Shown here piece after piece: positions 40,283 through 52,638 of a stretch of 64,000 nucleotides of DNA. The position numbers were made by a program, and so were the translations under genes. Source of the stretch: Phytophthora colocasiae. Its lineage: Eukaryota > Oomycota > Peronosporomycetes > Peronosporales > Peronosporaceae. Within the stretch, counting starts at the first letter, position 1, and the number at the start of each line of letters is the position of its first letter. The notes beneath the pieces were generated by a model. The model made no database searches. It saw only the letters and a list, made by a program, of their open reading frames with translations, and was not told the origin of the DNA. The stretch lies in NCBI GenBank assembly GCA_018806915.1, contig JAGKQI010000100.1:1116001-1180000 (forward strand). The letters run 5' to 3'.

Positions 40283-41090
40283 CAATGGTTGGTGATTTTT
40301 CGTGCGTTTTGGTGGTTGTTGTGGGTAGTAAATGTGAACTTGGAGAGTGAGATCGATCGCGGGTAGACAAGCATCGAAAGTCGACAAGCTCATTTGGGAG
40401 ACATTGAAGTGGCTGTCTGGTATACTACATGTAGTACATGTACCTGTCAGCTCTAAGTGCACCCTACAGACCTCGATTTCATGTATCAGACACTGTCTGC
40501 TCATTTTCAGCATGGTTTCTCTTTTTGTGGCAGTTCGAACCGAAATGAAATGTCGACACGCCGGTCGGATGGTTTTCGATACTGAGCTGTGGCTGCAGTT
40601 GTTGTTGAAAGTTCACAGATATCTCAGTGGCTCAAAAGCTGCGTGTGGTGTTGGTGCTCGGTCGACAGCCACAACATGGGGCCACTTCAACGCCTCACAG
40701 CATTTGTTCAATTGGATGGCGTGACTCAGTATGAGAGATGTTGATTCTGAGGCAAGTACATGTGCACTTCGTTGACGAACACGTCGCTGCGTCAACCATC
40801 GTAGGTTTGAGCTCGGTAATTGATTCGTGAGTTTTTCAGTTGGAGGGGGGGGTAAACCATACTGGACCTAGTACAAATCCACCCAAAGTTCTACATGTAT
40901 CATGTATCACCAACAAAACTATTGATAAGATAAGCTTATCTTTCATGCTTTCAAGTGTTCAAGTTGTTCATTATTGTATAGGGGTCTAATCTGCACCTTG
41001 AGATGGCACTCAATCTACGCAGTAACATGTAGCTCTATGTGGTGGGTGGGTGGTTTGTCCTGCAAACGCGGGATTGACAAATAGTAGCGC

Positions 41091-41822
41091 TTAGAAGTTC
41101 GACTCGCAGTCCTTGCCCTTGGGACTGTCCGTCTCGGGGGTCGTCGGAGCAGGCGTCACAGGGGCCTCTGTCGCCGGAGCCTCCGTGGCAGGTGCTTCAG
41201 TAGCCGGTGCCTCCGTCTCAGCCTCGCCCTGAACCTCCACATTCTGAGTAGCATCCTGAATCGTCGTCGAACCGCTCGTGGTCGCACCGTCACACTGCTC
41301 AGCATCACCAGAGCCGAAGTCCTGCGTCCAGTAGTGCTGGTACGTTCCCTCCTTGTTGAACGCGTACGCAGAGCCGAACATCGTGTAGTCGCCCATGATG
41401 TTCTCCAGGTGCTCCGGGGAGTTGATCCACGCCACCATCACGGCCTCCACATCGATCTGACCAGCGGCCACGTTCTCCGCCACGGAGTTCCAGTCGTAAC
41501 CGGCCTGAGTGATACGCTCCGACATCGTCGAGCCGTCCGAGCCGTCGTGAGCCATGTAGTCCTTGGCGGCCATGTCGTCCGAGTGGCGCTGCGCCGCAGT
41601 GTGCAGCTTCTTGTTGAGGCACAGAGCCTTGAGACCCTTGGTGGCACGCTGCTTGTTCACAGCGGCCAGCATGGCCGAGGCGTAGTCGTCATAGGTCGAG
41701 TACGTCTTGACGTTGGTGGCGATGGTGGTGCCGCCAAGCTTACTAAGGTAAGAAGCTTCAGTGTTGGAAGCGGCCGCCACAATGAGCAGCAGAGCAAGCG
41801 AGGACTGAGCGATGGTCATCAT
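41091..41822 (-). CDS. secreted CAP/PR-1-like protein CAP2 with Thr/Pro-rich tail
   Basis: 243 residues starting at the ATG pair MMTIAQSSLALLL (41822). A signal peptide covers residues 1-20. The CAP domain (residues 40-175) has the cleft residues in AAQRHSDDMA, VAENVAAGQ and SPEHLENIMGDYTMFG and the YQHYWTQDFG end. A tail of ATEAP repeats and PKGKDCESNF follows, probably O-glycosylated. CAP proteins bind sterols or lipids and are secreted; oomycetes carry many. The domain is nearly identical to CAP3 at nucleotide level. Divergent from CAP3, 1.2 kb apart. Confidence 0.92.
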   Translation of the reverse strand: MMTIAQSSLALLLIVAAASNTEASYLSKLGGTTIATNVKTYSTYDDYASAMLAAVNKQRATKGLKALCLNKKLHTAAQRHSDDMAAKDYMAHDGSDGSTMSERITQAGYDWNSVAENVAAGQIDVEAVMVAWINSPEHLENIMGDYTMFGSAYAFNKEGTYQHYWTQDFGSGDAEQCDGATTSGSTTIQDATQNVEVQGEAETEAPATEAPATEAPATEAPVTPAPTTPETDSPKGKDCESNF

Positions 41823-41885
41823 TATTCTAGATTGGTTTTCAGTGGATCGAGTTGAATGCGGTGCGAATGGAAGATGGCAAATTGA

Positions 41886-43002
41886 AAACTGAGACTTAGC
41901 TGGAAGTGTGTCAACAGTCGATCCTGCGGTGACGAGCAGAACAGCTCCGGTCCAGGTCGTCACCTCATGGCATTCCGGAAGCAAAGTGTCCCTTGCCTCG
42001 GTCACATACCCGCAGAGCCAACGTAGCGCACTGACACAAACGCTGGTGCACGAGTGTGTTCGGTCGACGGGGCATGTCCGCCACGAACCGGAGCCCCACG
42101 TGCTGCAGCGGAAGATTGCAAAGGGCCACGACGGCGTCGCCAATTGGGTTTCGACCGCAAACGGGCGAACAGTTGGGGCGCATCGACTTCAGCGAACTCC
42201 GTGCGACTCGCACTGCGAGGACACGAGCGTGCGAGTCGAGATGGCATTGTGGCATTGTTGTGTGCCTGCTGTCAGCGATGAACGCTAGTTCGCAACTGAC
42301 TTACAGCTTCATTTTGGTACAACCGGCGGTGGCAAGCACGAACATCAGAATAGACAGGATGTTTAACAGGCAAATGTATCTGCGTACCATGTGAGATTGA
42401 GACCTGTTGAATCGTAGATTGGAGGGTTTCACCAAGAGCTATCGCCTGCACTAGAATACTCGTTAACTACATTACTCCTCAGTCTCCGATACCGGACGGA
42501 GTCGCACAAACAACAAACACGATCGTCTCAATCAAGTCTGGAAGTGCCGACGCACGTACGGCCCATCGAGTTAACGGCTGTCGCGAACGAGGTGCCGAAA
42601 GCTCGAGCATCGATCCGAACGTTGAACGGCCCTCGGCTCTGTGCGCTGCTCTTGATGGCCTCCCGTCACACAACACGGCGATGCACTGGCGCCAAATCTG
42701 CAGGCGAAATGACGGCGCAATGCGACTGCAGTCTGCAGTGACTGCAGTGCAGTCGGCAACGAACGCGGTCTCTGTTCCAGTCAATCGATCGAGGAAGGCA
42801 ACTGTTTTCAACGCTCGCGGCCAAATACCACACGGGACGGACCGACGAGGCACCGCCGCCGTGACCCACAAGCTCCGCGCCAGACGGCCGTCGCGCACCC
42901 TACCATCCTTTGCGAGAGTGTCCCCATTTGCAGAGAGTATTGTACCGTTGCCTGTTGACCAGACCCTCAAACGCTTCTGCGCAGGCTAACCAGAAGCTCA
43001 TT
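41886..43002. other. spacer between the inverted arms; divergent promoter region
   Basis: About 1.1 kb. Overlapping frames on both strands (up to 163 codons) show no recognisable domain and no consistent coding bias. Holds the 5' sides of CAP2 and CAP3, so it is likely a bidirectional regulatory region. Confidence 0.5.
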
Positions 43003-43059
43003 TCCCAAATTGCCATCTTCCACTCGCATCGGAATCAACGCACACATTTAATCTAAATC

Positions 43060-43857
43060 ATGATGGCCATCGTTCAGTATTCTCTTGCTCTGCTGCTCAT
43101 TGTGGCGGCCGCTTCCAACGGTCTCACCGAAGCCGCCAACCTCCGTCAGCGCAACCTCGGCGGCACCACCATCGCCACCAACGTCAACACGTACACGGCC
43201 TATGACGACTACGCCTCGGCCATGCTGGCCGCTGTGAACAAGCAGCGTGCCACCAAGGGTCTCAAGGCTCTGTGCCTCAACAAGAAGCTGCACACTGCGG
43301 CGCAGCGCCACTCGGACGACATGGCCGCCAAGGACTACATGGCTCACGACGGCTCGGACGGCTCGACGATGTCGGAGCGTATCACTCAGGCCGGTTACGA
43401 CTGGAACTCCGTGGCGGAGAACGTGGCCGCTGGTCAGATCGATGTGGAGGCCGTGATGGTGGCGTGGATCAACTCCCCGGAGCACCTGGAGAACATCATG
43501 GGCGACTACACGATGTTCGGCTCTGCGTACGCGTTCAACAAGGAGGGAACGTACCAGCACTACTGGACGCAGGACTTCGGCTCTGGCGATGCTGAGCAGT
43601 GTGACGGTGCGACCACGAGCGGTTCGACGACGATTCAGGATGCTACTCAGAATGTGGAGGTTCAGGGCGAGGCTGAGACGGAGGCACCTACGCCGGCTCC
43701 TACGACGGTGACTGTGACGGAGGCTCCTGCTACTGAAGCACCTGTCACCCCTGCCACGGAGGCTCCGGCGACGGAGGCCCCTGTGACGCCTGCTCCGACG
43801 ACGTCGACCCCCGAGACGGACAGTCCCAAGGGCAAGGACTGCGAGTCGAACTTCTAA
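43060..43857 (+). CDS. secreted CAP/PR-1-like protein CAP3 with Thr/Pro-rich tail
   Basis: 265 residues. Signal peptide (MMAIVQYSLALLLIVAAASN), then a short pro-segment (EAANLRQRNLGG), the CAP domain with the same cleft residues as CAP2, and a longer tail of TEAP/TPAP repeats ending PKGKDCESNF. The core domain matches CAP2 residue for residue, while the N-terminus and tail differ; that pattern suggests gene conversion between the arms. The Thr/Pro repeat number varies between the two. Confidence 0.92.
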   Translation: MMAIVQYSLALLLIVAAASNGLTEAANLRQRNLGGTTIATNVNTYTAYDDYASAMLAAVNKQRATKGLKALCLNKKLHTAAQRHSDDMAAKDYMAHDGSDGSTMSERITQAGYDWNSVAENVAAGQIDVEAVMVAWINSPEHLENIMGDYTMFGSAYAFNKEGTYQHYWTQDFGSGDAEQCDGATTSGSTTIQDATQNVEVQGEAETEAPTPAPTTVTVTEAPATEAPVTPATEAPATEAPVTPAPTTSTPETDSPKGKDCESNF

Positions 43858-44738
43858 GCGCTACGGAATTGTGCTATTCGTTAACACTCGCGTTTGCAGG
43901 ACAACCCACCCACCCACCACATAGAGCTACATGTTACTGCGTAGATTGAGTGCCATCTCAAGGTGCAGATTAGACCCCTATACAATAATGAACAACTTGA
44001 ACACTTGAAAGCATGAAAGATCTCAATAGTTTTGTTGGTGATACATGTAGAACTTTGGGTGGATTTGTACTAGGTCCAGTATGGTTTACCCCCCCCCCCT
44101 CCCTTCAAATTGAAAAACTCATGAATCAATTTACCGAGCTCAAAACCTAGTGTCTACGTTTTTTTTCCTTTTGAATCCACACCACCGTTCTGTATAGCTA
44201 ACCGTCATGACAGACGTGTTCGTCAACGAAGCGCACATGTACTTGCTCCAGATTCTGGAGTCCAGAATCAACATCATCTCGCATACAGCGTCACGCCATG
44301 TGGAACAACCAATTGAACAAATGCTGTGAGGCGTTGAAGTGGCCCCATGCTGTGGCTGCCGACCGAGCACCAACACCACACACCGCGCTCGAGTCACTGA
44401 GATATCTGTGAACTTTCAACAACTGCAGCCACCGCTCAGTATCGAAAACCATCCGACCGGCGTGTCGACATTTCATTTCGGTTCGCACTGCCACAAAAAG
44501 TGAAACCAGCTAGCAGACAGTGTCTGATACATGAAATCGAGGTCTGTAGGGTAAACTTAGAGCTGACAGGTACATGTACTAGTATACCAGACAGCCACTT
44601 CAATGTCTTCCAAATGCCTATAATGTCTCCCAAATGAGTTTGTCGACTTTCGATGCTTGTCTACCCGCGATCGATCTCACTCTCCAATTTCACATCTACT
44701 ACCCACAACAACCACCCCAAACGCACGAAATCACAACC

Positions 44739-45314
44739 ATGGCCATCACGCAGTCTACCATTGCTCTCCTGCTTGTACTCGCCACCGCCTCCAACGGCGC
44801 ATCGGAAGCGGCCAACCTGCGCCAGCACCAGGTCCAGCGCAACCTCGGAGGTGCAACGTACGCGCAGTCGGACGACTACTTCTCTGCCATGCTGGTCGCT
44901 GTCAACAAGGAACGCGCGGCCAACGGGCTCTCGGCACTCTGCATGAACAAGAAGCTGCAGAACGCGGCGCAGCGCCACTCCGACGACCAGGCCAAGAACA
45001 ACTTCATGGCTCACGACGGATCGGACGGATCCACCATGTCGAAGCGCGTGACGGACGCCGGATACCAGTGGAACGCCGTGGCTGAGAACGTGGCGGCCGG
45101 TCAGGTGGACGTGACCGCCGTGATGGAGTCGTGGATGAACTCTCCTGGCCACCGCGCCAATATCCTCGGGGCCGACTACACCATGTTCGGCACGGCGTAC
45201 GCGTACAACCCTGAGAGCACGTACAAGCACTACTGGACGCAGGACTTCGGCGCCGGCAGCTCGGAGGCGTGCCACGGCTCGGACTCGACACAGCAGAGCG
45301 TTATCCAGCACTAG
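44739..45314 (+). CDS. secreted CAP/PR-1-like protein CAP4, no tail
   Basis: 191 residues from ATG 44739 (MAITQSTIALLLVLATASNG). The upstream in-frame ATG at 44634 is less likely because it would bury the signal peptide. The CAP domain has AAQRHSDDQA, VAENVAAGQVD, SPGHRANILGADYTMFG and YKHYWTQDFG, ending in a short SSEACHGSDSTQQSV tail. Cleft His and Glu are all present. Same subfamily as CAP1 and CAP5. Confidence 0.92.
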   Translation: MAITQSTIALLLVLATASNGASEAANLRQHQVQRNLGGATYAQSDDYFSAMLVAVNKERAANGLSALCMNKKLQNAAQRHSDDQAKNNFMAHDGSDGSTMSKRVTDAGYQWNAVAENVAAGQVDVTAVMESWMNSPGHRANILGADYTMFGTAYAYNPESTYKHYWTQDFGAGSSEACHGSDSTQQSVIQH

Positions 45315-46876
45315 GACGGATTGAACGTCTACCGCTGCACCTGCACTTTAGACGACCGTGCTGTGGAGTAACCACGATAGACTTGCATGTAGAGTTATAC
45401 TTCTTGTATCTGTGTAGAACTGATAGTCATCTTGTAGATGTCGAGTAACCGAAAATCTACAATGAATGTGATGTCGAAAGCAATCTTGTATTATTGCCCG
45501 ACCAATTAAGATCTTACGATTCTTTCTCAGTATGGACTATCTTCCTTTATTCTTCAGACGCGATAGCTTCTAGTGTGCAGTGTGCTTTGGAGATAAAGCG
45601 TCGATAATTGATGCCTCCTTCTTCACACTCTGTGGCTAGTAGATGGAAATACGAGAGAAAGTTAGCTTGAACGCCCAGCGCCCGTTGCAGTAAGTATTGT
45701 CTTCCACTCTATCTTCGACACTCGTCCACATCTCGTTGTGTCTGCTTGCTTGAAATCAAGGGTTAACGTGTACCGATTCTCACAGATGATCTTCAGGACC
45801 GACTCCAGTGTTTGCCGTTCTAAGTGACGAGCTTTCTTTCTCCACTCGTTTCTTCCTGCAGCTCGTAACTTTTGGAGCGGTTGCGAGGAAAATTGAACCA
45901 CACGTGGCTGAATGTCGTTGTTTTCGCTCCGTTCCAGCAACACACACGCCCCCTTGTTGGTTTGAGAACCGCAGTAGTTGGATGCCGAAAAAACTGTGAG
46001 AAGGAGTCCGTCATGAACGATATCGAACCCTTCTTCTCTACACTCGTGCGACCGGATAATGAGACTGATGCCATTCCGCTTACAGAACTCCTTGGTAATG
46101 TCTGGACCAAACTCCACTCCTGCACCTCGGCTAGAAGGCTTCCAACCGTCTTCTTCGCACGGATCACTCCATAAAAGATGTGTCAGCAGTTCATCTTCGC
46201 GGCTGGAACCTTGTGAAGGTTCTCCCCGGTGATCTAATTGTTGTAACTCTGCGATAGTGACGTTCTCGTGGTTGCTCAAGCCTCCGTGGACGATGAAGAC
46301 GCGTCTGTTAACCAAGGCAAAGACTGGAAACAAATCAAAGACAGTCTCGAACATCTGGAACAGCATGGTGGCCGAGTAGTTGATGGACGTACTCAATCCT
46401 CCCCAACCTGCACTGCTGTCATTTTCAATCCCATACTTGGAATAAACTTCATCCTGAAACCCGAAGATCTCGTTGATCATCCGCTCTTCGTGATTGCCGC
46501 GATTTAGAAACACGCATCCAGGATACAAAAGCTTAAACGCCAACAGCAACAGCATGATTTCAACACCATGCGATCCTCGATCCACAAAGTCTCCATTGAA
46601 GAGATACCAGTTTTTGCTGCTTGGAATCCCGTTCTTCTCCATAATTGTTAGTAAATCCTCGAGTTGTCCGTGTAGATCCCCCACCACAACCATTTTTACT
46701 CCAGGGGGGATGTCGACCGAGTTCATTGGAGATTTATGGTGAGTTTGGAACAATTTCGCGGATTCGTCCAAGATACGCCGTACGAACACGGGGTGTAGCA
46801 AAATTCCATTGCGAAATTGGTTGATCAGCCTCTTCACTGTGTTCAGGCGCAAGGGGAACAATACTCGAACTCCATG

Positions 46877-46881
46877 GTAAT
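46877..46881. repeat. 5-bp target duplication of gypsy 2
   Basis: GTAAT at 46877-46881 and 52639-52643 just outside the LTRs. Confidence 0.85.
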
Positions 46882-47217
46882 TGTGGCGATGGCCTGGCGA
46901 CAACAGGCATCTGCTGACAGCTAACCAATCCCGCAGCCAAAAGCGTTGGGATGACAGGAGCTCATCGCCAACAACACAAGTACACAGACGGCAGGCCAGA
47001 TCGCACGCAAGCTCAGCTGGCAAGGCTGACTTGCATGCATGGCTGCAACAAGAACAACTGCAAGGACGCTGCTCCCTGGACGGCCAAGGCGGCCGGCGAG
47101 CGCCAAAGACTAAGCATTAGAATCGATCACTTTGCAATTTACTTTGCACTACCAAAGCAACCAATACACGTTGCATTTTGCAGGGAGTTCCAGCTCCCAA
47201 ACTGGCAGCACGTCACA
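46882..47217 (+). repeat. gypsy 2 5' LTR
   Basis: 336 bp; starts TGTGGCGATGGCC, ends GCACGTCACA. Because it reads open on the minus strand, it gives a false N-terminal extension to the phosphatase fragment. Confidence 0.85.
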
Positions 47218-47240
47218 AAGTTAACTTTAGTTGTCATACG

Positions 47241-48480
47241 ATGAGAACTCGCAGCGGAAGATCGATTCAAGGCAATCCAAGGATGCAAGTCGACCAAGCT
47301 GCTGAAGTAACCAACCCGGATGCAAGCAGAACCACGACGGACACCGACTTTACTACGGTGATCCCCGTTACGTCGTCTGCGCTGATGCCACCAATACCTG
47401 ACCGACGTCTCTCACCAGGCCCTAGTGAAATGGAAGAGAGCGTCAGGGTATGAAGACGCCGTCGAGGCTCGCTGCGCCACGACGGGCGAAGACAGAACGA
47501 AGGCGTTAATAAGCGTCAAAAATTCGTTCAATCGGCAACTGCTGGAGACGCTTTGCAAGTTCGAGTGGAGCACGACGATCGAGGATGTGACGGAAGCTCG
47601 TATCGTTGCGGAGCTCGACAAAATTGTGAGCAACGTGATGAACGACGCCATCATCGACGTCGACTTGATCTTCAAGACCGAGTTGAAGATGGATATGCGA
47701 AAGCGCGATGTGAAAGCGCGGGTGATTAAGTATTTCATGAAATGCGATGAGGTGATCATGCAGCATGGGTTAGCCGGTACTTTTTCAACCATCGCTGGTA
47801 TCAAGGAGAAGTGCAAGATACTTAAACGTCACTTTGAGCCTGCCGCACTGCGTGATGCAATTGACACGCACCATCGCCTCGTCGACCCGTCTAGCAAGAC
47901 GGACGAGACTAAGCTGTACAGCCTCGTCAAGGAGAAAGCGCTTGAACAGGAAAGGTTTTCAATCTACTATCGAAACGCAATCGTCAGCAACCACGACGCA
48001 CTGACGACGGTACGAGAACCATGAAGAACAATGAAAAGCCTCCGAGGCCGAGTAACAACCAAGGTTTCGCTGCCGAAAGGCACAATGAGCGAAATCGAAC
48101 CGCTCGGTGGTGAAATCAAGCGCAACGAAGAAATCCCAGCCATCAGTTGAGAGCAAGCCAAGAACAGGTTGTTTTCACTGTGGCAAAGACCACTAGTTGA
48201 GCCAGTGTCCTGACTCGATGAAGCAGCCAAGGAGGCGCTACTTGCCGAGAGAAGCGAAAAGAAAGAAGCCAATGGCAATGGGCCGAAGCGTTACCGAACC
48301 AAGCGCCTAGAACAAACTACTGTCCCAATCAGTGACGACCGCACAACGGTTTTGCTCAACGACACGGTTGAGGTGCCATGTTGTGCAGATAGTGGCTGCG
48401 ATTTAAACATCATCTCCGGAAACACGTTGAACTGCTCCAAGCACAGGACTCAACAGTCAAACTAATTGAGCTAGATGAGC
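47241..48480 (+). pseudogene. gypsy 2 gag remnant
   Basis: A start at 47241 (MRTRSGRSIQGNPRMQV) is followed by a frame change near 47440 into VKNSFNRQLLETLCKFEW ... RHFEPAALRDAIDTHHRL, a gag-like helical region ending at 48024. A zinc knuckle is suggested in another frame near 48165 (GCFHCGK-like). Several shifts, no intact protein. Confidence 0.65.
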
Positions 48481-51400
48481 CTGTGCACTCACAGGCAGTT
48501 GGAGGCACAACTTTGGTCTCTACTCACGCGATCGACGTGAGACTTACGATCAACACCGCTGCAGGTCCCGTGAGATGTCAAGATCCCAAGAGATGTTTGA
48601 TCATAGAGTCGGATGAGAACGAGATGCTTGTAGGCAAGCTTTTGCTCGTCGAACTGGGGATTGACATTGAGCAACAATTGGAGTACCTTGCGTGTCGGGG
48701 TCCGGACGATGATGACTCTTTCGATGGGCCGGATGGTATGCCACCATGCAAGCCCAATAAAGCCGAGGTCGTACAGAATGTGGTTGACGCTCTCGTGCAC
48801 GATGCTATCGACCGCGGTGTGATTGACGACTATATCACGACGCGACTATACGAGGTGCTCCATAAGTACAGCGGCTGGCGACTTGAGTTGGGCGATGATC
48901 CGCCTGCGAGGGTACCGCCACTCAAGATTCGGTTGAAACAGAATGCTACCGTACCGATGCAAGGTACGGCAATACAGCCCAGACAAATCCGCTTTCCTCG
49001 AAGCATTCAACAAGCGCCTAGTGGAACTAGGCTGGGTGTTCGAGAACCGTGAGAGTCGATGGTGCTGCCCGGCGTTGCCAGTCCGCAAGCCAAGCACCAA
49101 CGAGTTCAGGCAGAACAACCGACTACCAGACCGATCAACGGGATGACGGAGCCTATCGCTGGTGTGATGCCAAGCTTGGAGGTTGCCCTCGAGCATTGCA
49201 AGGGTATGATGTACTACGCGATGTTTGATTTCCTGAAGGGGTTCTGGCAGCTTCCTCTCCCACAGGAGCAGCCAAGAGTTATTGTCATACATGACGGACA
49301 AGGGTGTTTTCACGCCAACTCGAGTGCCACAAGGTAGCAGTGATGCGGCTCTACACTTTCAATCAACAGTGGAAATGGTTCTAGGAACCTTGTCAACAAA
49401 TGTGTGATTGTGTGGATAGATGACTTGCTGGTATTCGCCAACTCGCAAGAAGAGCTGGTGGATGCAATCGAGGCTGTTTTAAAAGCTCGATGAACACGGT
49501 CTCATTCTCAATCCGAAAAAGAGTGCTGTATTTCTCACGGAGTGCGATGGTGTGGCAGGATCATCAACAAACATGGTATCGGCCACGACCCCGAGCGAAT
49601 CCGTGCACTACGAAATACCGGACTCCGACAACTGCGGCGGAACTCCAACAGTTCTTATGCGCCAGCAACTGGATGCGTGCTGGGCTTGTAGACTATGCTC
49701 GCGTCGCTCGGCCATTACAAGAGCGGCTCGATGCTGCACTGGCGGGCACACTAAAGACGAAGAGAGAGCTGCTGCGGGTATCAGATCGAGTTGACGACCG
49801 AAGAAGAACAAGCATTTGAAGCAGTGAAGGAACTCCTGAGCAATTCGGCGACACTAGCATACCCGGACCCAGACAAGATGTTGTGTGTCTGCTCTCGGAC
49901 GCCTCTGACAGAGGATGGGGACTGGTTGTATCATAAGTTCGACAGTGGAAACCCGATGTACCTATCCAAGAGCGGGATCATGAACTCTTGATCTGCATGG
50001 GTGGCAACTTCAGCGGATCGGCGCTCAATTGGAGTGTAATTGAGAAAGAGTCGTATCAATTGTGCACGCGTGTGAAAGACCTGAGTACCTACTTCTAAGG
50101 CCACAGGATTTCGACTCTACTGCGACCATCAGACATTATCTTTCTCTTCTCGCCAAGCAAGGAGTTAAAAAAGCACGTTCGCGGCAAACTTCTTCGTTGG
50201 TCCACGAAGCTGCTAGAGTATCGCTATACTATCGAACATATTGCCGGCGTCCATAACGTGGCAGACCTCATCTCACGGTGGGGCAGGAAGCAGCAACCAG
50301 CAGCAAGAATTCACTCGCCAAACGCTTTACCTCGATCAAAACGGAAACATACAGAGGTGTTGCAACGACCAAGAATGGCATGACGCCACTTCGTCCACTG
50401 GACCAGGACGGATTCGTGTGGCCCACGACCGACGAGATCGGCAGCATTCAGGCTCTGCATGTAACGCCAAAAGATGCTGTACCGGGCAATGATGATCTGT
50501 GGCGAATCAATGGTTTGATCTGGATACCAAGTGATGCGACCGAGCTGATTGAAAGACTGCTGATCATTGCTCACTGTGGCCACAACGGACACCGCGGCAT
50601 GAATGTGATGACGAACCACATCCGCCGGCTGTTTAGTATTGGTGGACTTAGCAGGATGGTACGCGACTTCTGCGAGAAGTGCCTACTCTGCCTGCACGTG
50701 AAGGGCGGCGTGGTGATTCCACGGCCTTTTAGCGAAACACACCATACCTACGAACGCAACCACACCCTGCACTGGGATTTCCTCACACTTGGTGAATCTT
50801 TTGGAACGTCGCGTTGCATTGCTGGTATTGACAGATGAAGCAACACATTTCGTGGAGCTGGTTGAATGCGACGGACCTACATCGGAAGTTGCAGCTACTT
50901 CTATCCTTGACTGAGTACAGTCGATTCAGCCACCTAGTGTGTGGGTCAGCGATTCAGATCACACTTCAAGAGCAAGGTTATATCTGAATTAGGCCGACGA
51001 CTGAAGAGTCGTCTCGAGTTCATCCTCGCGTACACCCCGTGGAAGAATGGCTCTGTAGAGCGGGTGAACCGCGACATCACCCAAGTGCTGAAGGCATTGG
51101 CACTGGAGTTCAAAGTGAGCATGCAGGACTGGCCGTACCTACTACCACTAGTGCAGTCAAGCATCAATCACTCTCCAGTTGCGTCACTGGCCAACCGAGC
51201 TCCTATTGAGCTGTTCACTGGACTACCGTGCCTAATGCTCTCGACTCTATATTCCTGCCAGGAGGAAGGGACGTGTAGCCACACTGAGCCAGCCGCGACC
51301 CAGCACGGAGCAGCAACTAGCTAATCTACGGGCTGACCTCCAAGAAATGCACAAGCCTGTCAAGGCAGAACGCAAGCGCCAAGCTGAACGTTACCGGGCA

Positions 51401-51857
51401 CGATACCATTACCATCAGCGTGAACTTCTCGGTCGGAGACTACGTGTTGCGCTCACGTGTCGACGAGAAACTCATGCAAACAAACTACGCGTGATGTGGG
51501 TCGGCCCATACAGAGTGGTTGGCAGTGCTCTACTACTTCACAGTTGAGCATCTGGTCAACGGGACTACAGTGAATGTGCACCCATCTCGCCTAAAACTCT
51601 ACGCAGACGACTCACTCAACGTGACCGAAGAACTGCTGGACCATATTGCCTCGCAAAGGGACACTGATGGCCGTGGAGTCTATCTTGGAGCACAGAATGA
51701 ACCTGACATGGAAGCCTACGAGATCAAAGTCAAGTGGATGGGTCTCAGGACTATCGAGGACTCTTGGGAGCCGCTGAAGACCATGTATGAAGATGTACCA
51801 CAACTACTGCTACAGTACGCGAACAAGCAAACGATGATGATTTCCTACTCGCTGTGA
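48481..51857 (+). pseudogene. gypsy 2 pol remnant (protease to chromodomain)
   Basis: Pieces in different frames: RT start (VVDALVHDAIDRGVIDDY), RT core (YYAMFDFLKGFWQLPLPQEQ at about 49210, VIVWIDDLLVFANSQEE near 49410), an RNase H piece, the integrase zinc domain (HCGHNGHRGMN, FCEKCLLCLH near 50650), the integrase core end (TPWKNGSVERVNRDI near 51040) and a chromodomain (YEIKVKWMGLRTIEDSWEPL near 51720). At least eight frame changes or stops separate them. Confidence 0.8.
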
Positions 51858-52300
51858 CCTCCCAGACGAAGTCCGAGACGCCAAGGCAACGCAGGAACTG
51901 GAGTTACAAGCACTTCCTGGCCAATTGCATATGACGTATGAGAGTTTCGAGATCTTGCAAGCATTTCCAAGTCGCGCCGCAATGGGTATCTTGAGTTCGA
52001 TCTCATACACATGTACTAGTCAGCTTTCAGACGATGGATCACAATATCAACAAGTGTATTCAAGTGTCGAGCAACTCTACAATCTGGTTGGCTGATATTC
52101 AGATTTCTCGGTTCTGATTGGGCAAAGGTCAAGGCGAGAATTGGTACCGTCCGAGAGATCACAACATGTAACACTGCAACGCGTTGAAGTTGGAGGACCG
52201 GTCATGCACAGTATGTGACGAGGCAGTCACAACCGGACGATACAATCGCACGCACGCTGGAGGGACGATTTCGACTGAGGATTGAAAGCTTGGGGGGCAG
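51858..52300 (+). other. gypsy 2 3' untranslated region
   Basis: No open frame of note. Ends in the purine tract next to the 3' LTR. Confidence 0.5.
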
Positions 52301-52638
52301 TGTGGCGATGGCCTGGCGACAACAGGCATCTGCTGACAGCTTACCAATCTCGCAGCCAAAAGCGTTGGGATGACAGGAGCTCATCGCCAACAACACAAGT
52401 ACACAGACGGCAGGCCAGATCGCACGCAAGCTCAGCTGGCAAGGCTGACTTGCATGCATGGCTGCAACAAGAACAACTGCAAGGACGCTGCTCCCTGGAC
52501 GGCCAAGGCGGCCGGCGAGAGCACCCAAAGACTAGCATTAGAATCGATCACTTTGCAATTTACTTTGCACTACCAAAGCAACCAATACACGTTGCATTTT
52601 GCAGGGAGTTCCAGCTCCCAAACTGGCAGCACGTCACA
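52301..52638 (+). repeat. gypsy 2 3' LTR
   Basis: 338 bp; matches 46882-47217 with small differences (for example GAGAGCACCCAAAG for GAGCGCCAAAG). Confidence 0.85.

Larger units (their letters stand above)
39815..41885. repeat. left arm of an inverted duplication of CAP genes
   Basis: The block from about 39815 to 41885 is the reverse complement of about 43003-45475, with indels and substitutions. Each arm holds two CAP genes and their shared intergenic DNA (for example the CCACCCACCACATAGAGC tract at 41040 and 43910). Confidence 0.8.
43003..45475. repeat. right arm of the CAP inverted duplication
   Basis: See 39815-41885; this arm is longer because CAP4 is intact. Confidence 0.8.
46882..52638 (+). 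mobile_element. gypsy 2, degenerate chromovirus-type element
   Basis: LTRs 46882-47217 and 52301-52638 (TGTGGCGATGG ... CGTCACA) differ by a few substitutions and indels, about 2 percent. A GGGGGGCAG purine tract precedes the 3' LTR. Plus-strand gag and pol fragments lie between, with many frameshifts and stops. It sits in the coding sequence of the phosphatase gene, and target duplications show a true insertion. Confidence 0.88.

Noticed and set aside
42479..42970. 163-codon frame in the CAP spacer
   Set aside because: No recognisable domain, overlapping frames of similar length on both strands, and no paralogue in the arms.
46882..47023. N-terminal extension of the phosphatase frame to 47023
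   Set aside because: That segment is the minus strand of the gypsy 2 LTR, repeated at 52301-52638; the true upstream exon is on the other side of the element.
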